From contig CM020619.1 of the NCBI GenBank assembly GCA_009829735.1, forward strand, positions 15,629,816 through 15,693,815: a stretch of 64,000 bases of DNA. Direction: 5' to 3'. Position numbers and translations under genes: made by a program. Each line of letters starts with the position of its first letter. Positions within the stretch are counted from its first letter, which is position 1. Source of the DNA: Pyropia yezoensis. Lineage: Eukaryota > Rhodophyta > Bangiophyceae > Bangiales > Bangiaceae. Below the pieces are notes generated by a model that was given only the letters and a program-made list of their open reading frames with translations, did not search any database and had not been told where the DNA came from. Shown here piece after piece: positions 1 through 12,076 of this stretch.

Positions 1-1
1 G

Positions 2-2043
2 GCCTCTCCCGCTGGCGGCCACCGGGTGGTGCGCCGTGCCGCCGCCGCGGTAGCGGCGGCGGCGGTCCTCGTCATGGCGGTGGCCTGTGGCGGCGGCGGC
101 GGGGCGGCGGCGGCGGCGGAGCTGCCCAACTGGTCGGCGGGGCTCAACCAGTATGCCTTCACGGCGCTCAACGACTTTACCGACGAGTTTTTGGGCTCTT
201 GGCTGAACAAGACCAAGTGGCAAGACTGGAACCCGCACTGGTACGGCCGCAGCGCGGGTGGGATGAGTTGACGTGGCGGGGTTGGTTGGGGGGGAGGGGG
301 GATGAAGGCGGGGGGAGCGCTGGGGGGAGAGGGGGAGAGAGAGATGCCTGACGGGGAAGACCGCCTGGCGGCTGCCGGTGGCTGATGCGCGCACGGTGGT
401 GCAGGGACGGCCCGACGCTGACGCGCGCAACCCCTTCTTTTTGCCTCGAGGGTGGCTTTTTGCCATGGTCTGGTGGGTGGCCCACGCGGGCGGGTGGATG
501 GCCACCGTTGCCCTTCTTTTCTCTTCTTTCTATTTTTCCCCCCCCTCCCCCCCTCCCCCCCCTCCCCCCCCCCCCTGCCTGGGCTCGGTCGTGCCGACAG
601 GATTGGCCGCGCGCCCGCCGTCTTCAAGTGGACCAACATCTTTCTCAACCGCGGGGACGTGGCGCTCAAGGCGCGGCGGGACACACAGTGGAACTTCCCG
701 CCCAACCCGCCGTCGCTGGCCGACGAGCCCCCCATCTACACCACCTGGACGAGCGCGTTTATGCAGTCGAGGCAGGCGGTGCTGTACGGGTTTTTTGAGG
801 TCAGGGCCAAGTACGTTTTTTGCTTTTCTCTTTTTCTCTCCTCCACTTGTTTCTTTGGTCCCCTGCCTTCCTGCCTGCCGCCGCCGCCGCCACCCCCAGA
901 CGGGTGCGATGACGCGAGCTGCTTGGCGTTGGGCGGGGGTTGGTGGCGAGCAGGTTGAGAGCGGGGGGGCGGGAGCTGGTTGACAAGGATGAAACGCGGG
1001 TGCTGATGACTGGCCGGCCGGCCCATATCTGACGTTCCTTGTCCCTCCGGCCCTTCCTCGTGGTGCCCCCCGGCCCCTCGCTTGCCTATCGTTCTGATGG
1101 TACATCTGTCTACGCTCCCCCCCCCTCGCGGGTCGTCCTGCCCCCCCTCCCCGCCCCACTCCCCCCCCATGTCAGGCCAATGGATTCCGTGTTCTCCTCT
1201 GCCTTTTGGTTCTCGTCCAACACGGCGACCCAGTGGACAGAGATTGACGTCTTTGAGATTGGGGGCGGCGCGTCGGGCGGCCCCGGCCCCGGCCACCCGT
1301 ACATCATGCACACCAACTTTCACGTCTTTCGGGACGCGAAGCGGGGCATCTCCCCGTCCCGCCCCGTCAGCGCGCCGCGCAACACCGTCCACAGCAGCCG
1401 CCTCGCCGACAAGTACCACACCTACGCCGTCGACTGGTCCGCGGACCGCATCCAGTGGCTGTTCAACGGCCGCGTCGTCCGGTCGGAGCGCAACGTGGGG
1501 CACCACCAGCACCTGCGGCTCAAGCTGGACTCGGAGTCCTTCCCCTACTGGTTTGGCCTCCCCGACGCGTCCTTCAGCTCCTCCATCTACCGCGTCGCGT
1601 ACGTGCGGGGGTGGTCCAAGAGCAACCGCTGGCGCCGGTCGGGCGGCGGCCGCGGCAACCCGCCGCCGCAGCCGCTGTCGCCCGGGGGTGGCCGCACCGG
1701 CGGCAACGCCGGCCGGCTGGCGGGCGCGTCGCCGCCCAACGGGACGGTGGGGGTTGCCGGCGAGCCGGTCTTTGTCGTCTCGGCCGCCGCGAGTGACGCT
1801 GCCGAGGCGGCGCTCCTCACCGAGACCGTCTCCGCGGCCACCCTCAACGAGGACGAGGGCGTCAGCCCGTGGGCGCTCCAGCGGATGCCGTCGCGAAACT
1901 CCCCAGCGAAGCTCCTCCTCTCCCCGCCCGTCCCCGCAGCGGGCTGGGTCCCGTCGGCCGGCCGCGTGCCCCGCCGGGCGGACGACTGGCCGCCCCGGCC
2001 GCTCGGGCCAGACTCCCTTGGCAAGTGGCACGCGGGGGACTGA
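2..2043 (+). CDS. Secreted glycoside hydrolase family 16 protein, 5'-partial, three exons
   Basis: Hydrolyses or transglycosylates beta-linked galactans/glucans of the wall, judging by family. Exons inferred: to 240, 601-810, 1176-2043; both junctions (phase 2) give an unbroken GH16 fold (WNPHW-IGRAPAVF, then EVRAK-PMDSVFSSAFWF). The acid/base motif ExDxxE is visible as EIDVFE at 1240-1257. A hydrophobic Ala/Val stretch followed by VLVMAVA before ELPNW looks like a signal peptide, so the enzyme is probably secreted. No in-frame ATG precedes this stretch inside the window (the first is at 74), so the start probably lies upstream of base 1. After the catalytic domain (to about 1620) comes a Gly/Pro/Ser-rich tail of roughly 140 residues with no recognised domain. 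Introns are C-rich. The fold resembles the agarase/porphyranase/carrageenase side of GH16; substrate cannot be read from sequence. Confidence 0.85.
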
Positions 2044-3617
2044 GGGCGAGGGGCGGCTGCCGACGGTTGTCGTCAGGCGGCGTAGGACGGGGTGGGGGCG
2101 GGAGGGTGCTGGGGAAGGCGGAGCGGGGGTTGGGGCGGTCGTCATGGCGGCCGCCGTCTCTCGGGCTCGCATCCCTCGCACTGCCACAGGGGTGGGGGGG
2201 ACCAGCGTCAGTGCCCCCGCTGTCGCCGCGCCCATCACGACGACGGAGAACGCTGGTGGTCCGACAGCTGCGCGCGCAATCACCTTGACTTGACGTTCTC
2301 TCTTTTCGTCATTTTTTTTTTGGTAAATTGCCCCACTCCTCCTCTCCTCCAGAGGGGAGAAGAGCACTCCAGGCTGCAAAACCGTCCTCTCTTCTTCTTC
2401 TCTCCTCCCGACACCGCCGCATGGGAGGCGGCGTTAGGGGGGGGGGGCCACTTTTGATCCCCCCGTCCCTGCGCGGCGCCTCGCGGCGCGCCCCTCCCCG
2501 CCCGCGTCATCCGCCGGCCACGCGCCAACGCCCAGTCGGGGACGCCGATGACCTCCACCCCGCCCCGGCCCCCCCCCCCCCCCAACCCGCCCGCTACCAT
2601 CATGGCGGCGTGGCGCGCGGATCCCGGCGAGTGCCACTGCCCACGAGAGACCCACAGCGGCGGCGGCGGCACCAGCGGGTGCCCGCCTGCCAGCAAGACT
2701 GCCGGCCGCTGTGGTGCGCGGTGCCCACCCCCCCCCCACCCCCCCACCCCCCACCCCCCCCAACCCCCACCCCCACCCCCCCCAGGACCGTGCCGCGCCG
2801 TCGAGCGTGGCACACCCCAACCTCGCGACGCGCAGCGCCGAGGCGGCCGCTGCCACCACGGCTCTCCGACGCGTGTGCCCCGCCGCGGCGGTGATGGCAC
2901 TCCCAACGGGCGGGGGGGGGGGGGGGGGGGGGCGCCGCTGCCTGCCTGCCTGCTCCCCCGCCTCGTCCCTCCCCCCCCCCCCCCCCCCCCCCCCTCCCTT
3001 CGCCCCCCCCCCCCCAATCCCCCCGTCCCGCACACGTCACACGTCAGCGGGTCAAAGACCTGCACGCGCCTCTAGGGAGGCGGGGGGGAATGTGGCACCC
3101 GCGTCTGCTGAGAGGTTGGGGGGGGGGGGGCGGTGGGGGGAGGCCAGGGGGGTGCGTGCGTGCCGCTGCGTGCACCCGCGTGGCTGCCGTCGGTGCCGTA
3201 CAAGGGGGTGCCGCTGTCGCTGGGAGGGGGGGTCGCCGCGGCGGTCGGGCGGCGTGGCGTCTGCGCGTGCGTGAGGCGGCCTTTTTCTCGCTCGTGTCGC
3301 CCCGCATCGCGTCCTCTGCGGGGGTTCTTGCTCCTCGTCCTTGTCCCCACCCCCTCTCTGCTCCTGCTCTCTTTTTGCTCTCTCCCTTCTGCGGAATCCC
3401 ACGCGCGCAAACGCGGCAGTGCGGGCTTGCCCAAACCCCGCATCCTCACCCCCCACACCCTTCCGCCGCCCCCCCTCCTACAAGTCGCCCTCCCTCCGCC
3501 CCCCCCCCGCCCACCCCCTCCCCTCCCCCGTCAAGTCCGTGCCGCCGTCTCTGTATTCTGACGCCTCTCCCGCCGCGCCGCCGTCCCACCCACCCTCTTG
3601 GGCCGCCCCCGCGGGCC
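2044..3617. other. Intergenic low-complexity DNA, poly-C/poly-G
   Basis: Stretch between the GH16 gene and the next gene. It holds long C runs (about 2570-2584, 2728-2785, 2969-3020) and G runs (2911-2932, 3117-3132). A pyrimidine-rich segment at 3300-3600 leads into the next start codon and may be its promoter or leader. Open frames here are Pro/Gly/Arg strings of the kind random GC-rich DNA produces. No gene or RNA seen. Confidence 0.5.
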
Positions 3618-3801
3618 ATGGCGCGGATGCAGGTCTACTCCCAAGAGGAGCTCAGCTCCCTCCCCCCTGGCAGCCGCCTGCTGTTTGCCCATCCCCCGCC
3701 GTCGGCGGTGGTCGTCAAGGCACCTGTGGGGGCGGCCGCCGGTGGTGGCCACCACAGTAGCAGCAGCGCCAGCGCCTGCAGCAGCAGCGGCGGTGGCAGC
3801 A

Positions 3802-3837
<36 letters not shown>

Positions 3838-5834
3838 GCAGCGGCAGCAGCGGCAGCTGCCGTGGTGTTGTTAGCAGCTGTCATGGAGGCGGCAGTGGCA
3901 CCAGCGGCAGCGGCAGCGGCACCCCCTGCCGCGCCAGCAACAGAAGTCGCCGCCGCCGGACCGTCCTGTCGGTGGATGGGGCAACGTTGCGGTCCGCGTT
4001 GGCGCCCGTCACGTGCCTCCGGCTCAGCACCGAGGTGGCGGGCTACAGCGTGTACCCCACCACTGAGGCGGAGGTGGCGGTCAACGCCTTTCTCTGGCGC
4101 GCGGTCGCGGCCAACGGCTTTGACGGCGCCGAGGCGGCCGCCCTCTTCCTCCGCAACGTGTGCGTGCTGGCCATCCCCGACTACCTCTACGACTTTATGC
4201 GCGCCGTGTCCATGACGCAGGCCAACGAGGTGGTCCTCTTTATCCTGTCGACGATTGCCGAGGCGGAGAGCACCGAGGGGCTGTCCATCATGGAGGGGGA
4301 GCTGGCGCCCTCCTTTTGGGACGCCCTCGTCGTCCACATGGCCGACCGCCGCCGGCAGGGCGGCGACTATGAGCCGCCGCTCGAAGCGTTTCGCCGCATG
4401 ATGGACGGGGTGCTCGACCACATTTGCAGCCTGTCGGCGTGGCGCGCCGAGGTTGGCGTCGGCTTCCTGACCAGCTCGGATATGGCTGCGCTGCTCGACG
4501 CGGTGCGGCCGTCGCCAGCGCATACCGCTGGGAGGAGGGGGGGAGCTCCAGGTGACGCGGTGACTTGTAGGGGGGGGGAGCGCGCCCAGCCGCCCGCCGC
4601 TGCTGCGGCCGCGACAGACGCGGCGGCTTCCTCTACGGGGTCCCCTTCCCTCTCCTCCACCGGCTCCTCCCCCCGCCCGCCCCTGTCGCCCGTCGCGGCG
4701 GGGTGCGCTGCCCACGCGCCGCGGTCGGTGGCTGCCCCCCTCACCGCCACCCCCCCCACCATCAACCGGACGCTGTGGCGGCTCTACCAGGACTGGACCG
4801 TCTGGTCTGACCTGCTCCTGGTGCCGTCGTCGCCCGCCGCGCCGGGCGGCAGCGCATCACGGGCGGCGGCGCTGGCCGCCATGGCCGACGCCATCTGCCA
4901 CGATGCCCAGCCGGCGGTAGCGGCCGCTGCCCGGGCGGTGGTACTTGCGTCACGGCGGCCGCTGATGGCCGCTACCGCCCCTCCTCCCGACGGGGAGGAG
5001 GGCGCGGCCACCGCCGAGGCGTCGCCCAACTACTTGGCGCTGGTACCATCCGACGTGCTGCGCTGCCTGGTGATCCCCGCCTTGGCAGTGGCGGGCGCGT
5101 CGCTGGCTGGAGGGGGGGCGGGGGCAGACGCCGCCCCACCGACGACGCGCACCGCCGATGCCGCTGCCGACGCTGACGCGGGGGCGCTCGCCACTGCGCC
5201 CATGACGGCGCGGAGGATGGCAGTGTCAGCTCCGACCGGCGCCGTTGAAGACGCTGCCGATGCCGACGCCGACGAGGAGGTAACGGGTAGCGACGTTGGG
5301 CAACCGGCGGCGGCGCTACACGACGGCGACGACGGGCCGGCAGGGACAAGCCATGCCGACGAGAGCAGTGAAGTCCCCCTACCACCACCGGCGGCGGCGA
5401 CGGCCGCCCACGGCGACCACCGGCCGACGTTCTCCATCAAGCTGATGCTCCTTGAGGACGAGGCGATGCGCTCCGTCTTTGAGGGCACCGACTCGGACTC
5501 GTACACGGACGAGGACGACGATGACACGGACGGGGAGCTGGGGGGCGGCGGCGGCTGGCACGCTGCTGGCGGCAGCGGCGGTGGTGGCGGTGGCACCCCC
5601 GCCGCCGCCGCCAGCGCGGGTGGCGGTGCCGCGGCGGCGGGCACGTCGGGTGGAACGTCCAGCGCGGCCGCCGCGCCCGGCTGGGACGACGATGACGACA
5701 GTTGGGTGTGCGTGTCTGACGCGGAAACGGAGCTCTACGAGAGCGAGTCACGCGGCCTTCCCGAGCTGGTGCCGCTCGTCGGCTGCCACGACGCGGCCGC
5801 CCCGACGGTGGGCACCTCCACGGCCACCGCGTGA
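3618..5834 (+). CDS. Unrecognised 738-aa protein with acidic C-terminal part
   Basis: I do not recognise the family. ATG at 3618 (GGGCCATGG context) is the first plausible start; the frame is open further upstream but only as Pro/Arg-rich low complexity. Visible parts: residues ~1-35 begin MARMQVYSQEEL and include LPPG; a Ser/Gly run at ~48-100; an ordered, probably helical segment at ~115-300 with hydrophobic spacing (contains YLYDFMRAVSM and LFILSTIAEAES); an Ala/Ser/Pro linker; a short ordered piece around INRTLWRLYQDW (~385-410); then an Ala-rich region and two acidic patches (SDSYTDEDDDDTDGE at ~620-640 and DDDDSWVCVSDAETE near the end). There is no signal peptide or membrane segment, so a soluble, perhaps nuclear or scaffold protein is likely. 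Codon usage matches neighbouring host genes. Confidence 0.6.
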
Positions 5835-5980
5835 GCGTGGGACAGCTGCCTCCCAGCGCAATGGGAGTGACAACAATTGTTGACCTGCAGTCGGGACCCA
5901 ATTAACCATTTCAATGTAAGTTGCTGGTCTGACCATGATCACCGTCACCGACAGACATCGAGTGGGGGCGAGGTCTTGGG

Positions 5981-6040
5981 AGCTCTGCCCTCCCACCGGC
6001 CGGTGGCGGCAGCTCTGCCCTCCCACCGCCCGGTGGCGGC
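5981..6040. repeat. Two-copy 30-bp tandem repeat
   Basis: Units 5981-6010 and 6011-6040 begin AGCTCTGCCCTCCCACCG and end CGGTGGCGGC, differing at one base. Each carries an internal inverted repeat (CCACCG/CGGTGG). No function inferred. Confidence 0.8.
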
Positions 6041-7139
6041 AGAGCTGGACGGGGGAAGGGCCGGGAGGACGGGAATGGCCACACCCGGGGAAAGAGCTTC
6101 CGCGGAGCGGCAGGGCGGGCGACGCTTTTGGTGGCGCACCGGGAACGAGACATGCGGGACGCGGGACGCGGCCCGGCGCCCGTGGGAGGGGCACTCATTG
6201 GGCAGGCCGTCCGCATAGCCATCAAGATCAGGGGGGACCGTCGGCGGGGCGCCCGTTCGTGTCAGAGGGCCCACGCGCAAGGGGGCGCTGCGCCTAGGGC
6301 GGCGGCTGGCCCGCCCCTGGTCACGATGTCCTCCCCGTAGCGGTCGAAAAAAAAAAAAAAAAGTGAAGAGAGACCGACAAATCCACACCCCACGGGTCTG
6401 CCCCCAGCAGACGCGTCACCCCCCGACACTGCCGCAGGTGCCCGTCTTCCCTGGTCTTGAAACCCTGCACCACGGGGTGACCCAGGTGTTCTCTTTGGCG
6501 TTTGTCAAGACCCTCACCTCCCAAGTCGCCCGCCTCCAACGTAGGGGACCAAGAAGGTGAGGAGCTCCCCAGGTCTATAGCTTTTTCGATAGGACGGCGC
6601 GCCTGTGGGCGCCTCCCCCACCCACCCCATCCGACGACCGCAGCGACGGGTCGCCATCTCGCCACCCATCGACGGTGGCCCGGCCACCGGCCGGCCTTCC
6701 ACAAGAGCGACCCCGTCGGAGCAGGGGTCGGGAGAACGCACTGGGAGACGGGACCCGAGCGCCGTGGCTCGCCCGACAGACGGGAGGTGAATAAGCGGGA
6801 CCGCCGGCCTGGCCGGCAGGGCGGCGGTCGCCGCAGCATCCACCCTATCCACCGCCTTCCGCAGAGATACAAGAGGGGGAGCCTCTCCTCCCCCCAGCCG
6901 GGTCCTCGAGCGCGTCCTTTGGGGGACACCCCAGCTGCGGGGTGGCCCGCAGAGGGGGTCCCGGCCCAGCGGCTTTTTCAACCTCTCCCCCCTTCCCCCC
7001 CTGGACCCTTGAGCGGGTCGGGAGGAGCCGCCCTCTTCCTCCCCAGCCCCAGCGCCGCCACCCTCCCATTCGTGGTGGGAGGACACCTCGACAGCGGGGC
7101 TGGCCGGTGGAACGGGCGGACCAGCCGTCCGTGCCGCCC

Positions 7140-7140
<1 letters not shown>

Positions 7141-7178
<38 letters not shown>
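7141..7178 (+). repeat. 38-nt poly-C tract
   Basis: Uninterrupted run of 38 C, the longest homopolymer in the window. The G-rich complement could fold as a G-quadruplex. Exact length is likely to vary between reads and individuals. Confidence 0.85.
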
Positions 7179-7180
<2 letters not shown>

Positions 7181-7640
7181 GTCTGGCGGCTATGGCCGTC
7201 GGCAGCCCCCCCCCCCCCCCGCCCCCTCCGTGCGCGGCGGCGCCGACGCACCCCTGCCCCCGCCCCGGGCCGCCCCAGTCCTCTGCGGCGCGCGCAGCGC
7301 GCCTCCCGTTCAACCGGCCAGGGGGACACCATCGTGTGGGCAGGACACCAAGGGAACCGCGCGTCAGGCGGTAGATCGATTAACAACGCACCCCCCCCCC
7401 TGCCCCCCCGGCTCGCCCTCCCCCCCCCCCCCCCCGCCCCCCCCCCCCCCCCCCCCCCCCGCCTTCCCACCACGACCACCGACGGCGGCGCCCCTTGCAA
7501 GATCGGGGGGGGGAGCGGGGGCGGTTCCCCCTCAGGCGGCCATCTTCTTGGCCACCATGACGGGCCCCGCACGAGCGCCTGTCGACCCCGCGCGGGGGTT
7601 GGGGTGTCGGGCCGCCGCCGCCGCCGCCGCCGCCGCGCGG

Positions 7641-7880
7641 CGGCGGCAGCGGCGGGCCCCTTCGTCGCATGTCGGGCAAATCCCATCGAAAGCCCTCCGA
7701 GTCCCATCGGTCATCGAAGCGACGTCTCGGTGGGGGTTTTTGGCCTCCTCGAGGAGCCCACCGAAGCGTCCTGTCGATGAGGAGTGACCCGAGCCAGGGG
7801 TCTGGTACTCGATGAGAAAGTAACCAGTCAACCTTGCGACATTCGCGCGACCTTGCACGGAGCAAACAACGGAGCTCATG
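7641..7880 (-). other. Degenerate coding-like fragment, left member of an inverted pair
   Basis: Read on the minus strand, this piece encodes a fragment with the signature FLIEYQTP followed 44 residues later by CPTCDEG. The + strand at 28850-29085 encodes a similar fragment, FLIDHSLE, with CPRCDAC 42 residues after FLI. Both read outward from the transposon block and both run into C- or GC-rich low complexity. They may be two diverged copies of one exon or the ends of a larger mobile element. The similarity was found by eye and is weak. Confidence 0.35.
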
Positions 7881-8964
7881 CCATTGGACGACGTGTTGGG
7901 ATCAATTCAGTTTCTGTAAGGAGCGGAGTGGGGGGCATCTGTGATGTCTTGGTCACAAAACACTTCGGGCTGCAGCTTAGCGTCGCGGCCGAGGCGAGGT
8001 CCCCAGCACCCGCCCGACTTGGAGCGACCTGGGCGTGGAGCCACTCTCTTTCCCCCAATCACGATTAGAACGTGACCGCGTTGCTCTGCCCGGCTGCAGC
8101 AGAATTCCTGAGAGCCATACAAACCAGAACCGACCACGGCGCGACCGCGGATTGTTGCGGACCTTTCCCTCCGGTCGAGCGGGGTGAGGGCCGCGTCGGC
8201 CAAGTGGGCGTCACCTCTCCCGGGCCAATTCGGGCGACCGCCAGTGGCCATGGGAGCACCGCCGCCCCGATGGCTCCTACCGCAACGGTTGGTTATTCCT
8301 GCACCACCGAAGAAGGTGCACAACTGGACACTGACGTGCAATATCTTACATCACAGCGTCTTGCGTCCGTAGGTATCAGCCCGAGGGAAGTGTGGGAGAT
8401 TGGGCCGGAGTTCGGTACCAATACTTTGGAGATTCGGGTCAAGTGGACCTGACCGGAAGTCGAAATTCACCCGACCCACGATGGTGAAACTTCTGACTTC
8501 TGGACGGAAATTCGACTAGGACTTCCGACATACTAGAGCAGGGTAATGCTGCTGGTATTTGTTTCTTGGGATTTTTGCACGGGAGCCAGACGGATTTCTA
8601 CGCTTTGAGTGCTTTGCATGTGGAGTGATATGATTGGTTTGTTTGAGGGTTCATTTTCTGAGTGTTTTGAGGGGTTGCGTGAGCGTGTGAGGAGGGTTGA
8701 TAAGGAGGGACAGCAAGGCGGGGAGGGCCCACCTTGGCTGGCCAAGCAAGTAAACACCGTCTGGCTCCGACACATCTTGTTCGTGCCTTGGTGAGCTGAC
8801 CCGTTCACCACACGCAAGTTCCGTGTTCGGCTGTGTGGAGGTGCTTGCTTCCGGTGTCCCAAGTTGGGATATCGGCAATACTCCTCTTCCTTCCCTGACT
8901 CGGGGTTGGTGGTTGGGAGTACTGCTACAGGAAGAGCGGGCGAAAGGCAACAAACCAATACAAT
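7881..8964. other. Flank of the transposase relic, no gene seen
   Basis: Lower-GC sequence between the left coding-like fragment and the 3' end of the transposase pseudogene. It may include the terminal region of that element; I could not define a terminal inverted repeat by eye. No ORF with protein-like content. Confidence 0.4.
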
Positions 8965-11900
8965 TCACCATGGATAAAAGTCATTAATAAAGAACCGCAT
9001 CGCTCTGTGCTGCCCTACGTGATCCTCCGACCCTGGGGGAACGGCATCCAGACCACGGCGCGTGACAAGGTCAAGGAAGTCGGGCACAATGTGCACCAGT
9101 CGGTGCACAGCGCAGACGGGAACGAGATCGACCACCACCTCGACGGCGTCTTGTGGCATGTCCCACGCCAGCCGTTGGCACCCCCTCGCCGTAAGGGGGC
9201 ACCCGGGTTGGGCAGCTACCGCCACCATACGACGGACGATAAAGAACGGAGTCGAACCACGGCTCATCTCGGTACGAGGGTGACGCCCGGATCAGCTGTG
9301 GCAACCGCGACCCACAGTCAAACACCGCGTCAATCCTGTAAGTAGAAACGAGCGCCACGAGGTCGTCTCGCTCAACGCCGAGCATCCCGGCGACGTCGGC
9401 CACCCCACAGCGCTCGTCAAGATCAACAGTGCGCACTCGCTCCAGCTTGTAGTCGCCAGCTGTCTCGGTGGCGCCAGTCGTGGCCGGGGCCACTCCTCCG
9501 CAACCATCTGTGTGGCAAAAACCTCTCGCACACGCGACACCCAAGTTGGGGCGGTGTACAAGGGCTGCCTCCCGTGTCGGGGGAACCGGAAGAAGTGCAA
9601 GTCGCACACACTCTATCCCTGTTGTGGGGCAATCCCCCCACTGACAAACAAGAAGATGGTGTGTGGTCCAACAGTTTCTTGGTCGGGACGGGGAAGCAGG
9701 GCCAAGCCCCGCTGTCTCTCCCCTTATCCCTCCAGGGTCCCCTCAGAATCTCGTCTCTCAGAATCTCCCACCCCAGCACCTGCCCACCGGGCCACACGAA
9801 AATTCAAGAGGATAAATGCAGAAAACCCTCAAATCCAAGTTGGATTTACTACTAAGCTAACTATCCCAAACTTAGGGAATATGGACCCAAATGCAGGGGG
9901 AGAAACGGATCAGGCTAGTGGCCGGCCGCCCCTTGCATGGCACGTGTTGCCCCCATACCAGGGGATCAATACTGCCACAATCTGCCGACGCGGCTGCTCC
10001 CCTCGCAGCGGACGGCGAGTCTGCTGGTGCCGCGCCACTTTCTTCTTCCCTGTCCAGGCGCGCAAGTACTTCTCCTGCTCCTCGAGACTGCAGCACTACC
10101 TGGCGTGTAAAGTGGGCCGTTGACTTGTTCGTGCGCGCGTAGTACGCCTTGTCCTCCTTGTGAATAGCCTCGTTTGGCGCGGTGTTGGAGTTAAGGGATA
10201 TATTGCCGTGGTCGCGGATAGCGTCAAGGACATGACACAACAGCCGATGAGCCTTACTGGAGTGCACCGGCCCCAGAATAGGCGTGACGTAGTGAGTCAC
10301 GAAGCGGCGGACCCGGTCCGCGATGGATAACCCCTCCGTCTGGGTGAGTGGGGGTGGCGCAGACGAGCGCACCTGCCGAGAGATTCGTGAGTACAGCACA
10401 GCGTACTCCGCAAAAATATGGGTGACAGCTACGTCGATGGGCGAGGTTGAACGCGCCCCTGTCGAACTGGGCGCCCTGCTTGACCGCCGCACCGTCTTCG
10501 TCCGAGTCTGCCTCATAGCCGGAGGCGCTCTCGTCACCGCCGTCCGGTTCAACTTGCGCCGTCCCACCTCCGCGGCGAATGGCAGCCGCAGCCAGGTCAG
10601 GCAGTCCATCCGCCACCACGTCTTCGCAACTGTCCGGGAGAGGTGCGCAAGTGGCCGTCGACCGTGCGGACATGGGGCGGAAAAGTCCGGCCTTGATGAA
10701 GGGTAGGGTGAAGATGCTCCCGCGCTGTTGCTTGCCAGTGTAGACGGACTGCTTTTCCTTTTTCCCAACGAGCATCCTGCAGGCACAAGCAACAGCGAAG
10801 GACAACAGGAGACGGCGGAAACAGACGCAGACTAGTCAGTCAAAGTCACCGTCCAGCTCGCGTGATGGCGCTACTCATCGTGTGCCACGCAGACGTACGG
10901 CCATCGTCGCAAGCAAGCCACCTTCCCTCGCAGTGGGAAAGCAGCCCGTTGAAGAAGCAGATACATACCCAGGTGGCGCTTTGCACGCCTTGCTCTGCCT
11001 TCCCAAGTGGAAGAGCCTTTCAAAAACGACCCTGTAGGTCGCAGCAGGGGATCCGGCGAACGGGGTGGAGCCGGCACACATGGCAGGACATTTCTCCACC
11101 AGACGGTGGACAAGATCCCTCGTCACGCCCAGGTCAAGAATCTGCAAAGCAGCAAGCAAAGATTCAGAGGCAGAGAGATGTTGCATGGCATAAGCATCAG
11201 AATAGATATGTTAAAACTGTGCCGAGAGACGCTCACAGCGGTAAGTGAACAGCATCTGGGGCCAAGGCGTGGAGCCCGCCGCGTGTCCTGCCACACTCGA
11301 TCAAACGACGGAGGAAGAGGTGCAACCCAAACGTACGTGCAACACATCAAAACCGACCATTCTGTAGAATAGGTACGGTGGAGTTGACAACACTGCCATC
11401 CCGGCCAAGGACGGCACAAAACTGTTCCCGCTGTCCATAGCCTCGAGGGTAAGACGGCGCTGGCGGTGGAGTGCGCGGCGACGGTAGCAAGCTGTCTCAA
11501 AATGCCGCTCCAAAGAGGCAAGCACCTCTCGCCCGCGTGCGTCGAGCGCGACGGGAGCACCACAAACCTCCACCCTCACATCGCACTGCGAGCAAGGGCG
11601 CTTGCACTTGCCGCCCTTGTGGCGAAGCACCAAGCGCTCCTCAGGCTGATCACATATGTACAGCAAGAGACGTGGGAAGAGACACAACTCCGTCAGAGGT
11701 GAAATCATGTAGCCGCAATGACTGGCCGAGAAAGCCTCTCGAAATGCCAGATACAGGACTCTCTGCATATTACCGCAACGGCGCAGCCGACCACGCTCGT
11801 CAGCTGCCGTCTCCTGCAAGGTCTTGACCACCGGCACATACGCGACCGTCACCCACTTCTCCCTCCCCGACAGATTGACGACTTTACTCGCAGGGGGTAC

Positions 11901-12076
11901 AGCTTGTGTGCTGGGGGTCGTAAACGTACAAAAAAGTTTCCCAGTTACGTGCCAGAGCCAGGAGCCACAAAACCACCCAAGAAGGCTTCAGTCAGCCTAT
12001 GATCGACACGATTGAGACAGCAACGAAAGCAAGGCTCTCCTCTGCAATCGATAAGGAGGGTATGTCGAGAGCTTAC
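8965..12076 (-). pseudogene. Transposase-like pseudogene, 3' part (Plavaka/KDZ-like), split by a retrotransposon
   Basis: Continuation of the gene beginning at 23910. On the minus strand the protein resumes at 11910 after an intron whose acceptor is the CAG just above it: HKLYPLRV, then VVNLSGREKWVTVAYVPVVK in another frame (a one-base loss near 11882). It continues through a Cys-rich segment (CDQPEERLVL, GKCKRPCSQCDV) to GFDVLH. An intron at 11142-11336 (GTACGT...TTTGCAG) leads to ILDLGVTRDLVHRLVEKC; another at 10777-10968 (GTATGT...CCTGCAG) leads to MLVGKKEKQS. Further frame changes occur near 10440-10500 (to SPIDVAVTHIFAEYAVLYSR and VHSSKAHRLLCHVLDAI), near 9470 and near 9230; the last piece ends FFINDFYPW-stop at 8965. 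Family placement rests on the zinc-finger start, the AYSDSSQLSWSG-type motif and overall layout; it is tentative. Not functional. Confidence 0.65.
12072..12076. other. Target-site duplication, left copy (CTTAC)
   Basis: CTTAC directly abuts the 5' LTR; the same 5 bp follow the 3' LTR at 22870-22874. A 5-bp duplication is normal for Ty3-type integrases. On the minus strand it reads GTAAG, the 5' splice site of the interrupted transposase gene. Confidence 0.9.

Larger units (their letters stand above)
5835..7640. other. Intergenic stretch with tandem duplication, poly-A and poly-C tracts
   Basis: No convincing gene. It contains a 30-bp tandem duplication (5981-6040), a 16-base A run at 6347-6362 and a pure 38-base C run at 7141-7178, further C runs at 7210-7220, 7390-7400 and 7421-7460, and a (GCC)n stretch at about 7611-7640. 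Many ORFs cross it in all frames but consist of Pro/Arg/Gly strings. Confidence 0.5.

Noticed and set aside
736..2379. 547-aa minus-strand ORF opposite the GH16 gene
   Set aside because: Antisense shadow of a GC-rich coding region; Arg/Pro/Gly-rich with no motif.
6347..6362. Poly-A tract as the tail of a retroposon
   Set aside because: No target duplication or element body recognised next to it.
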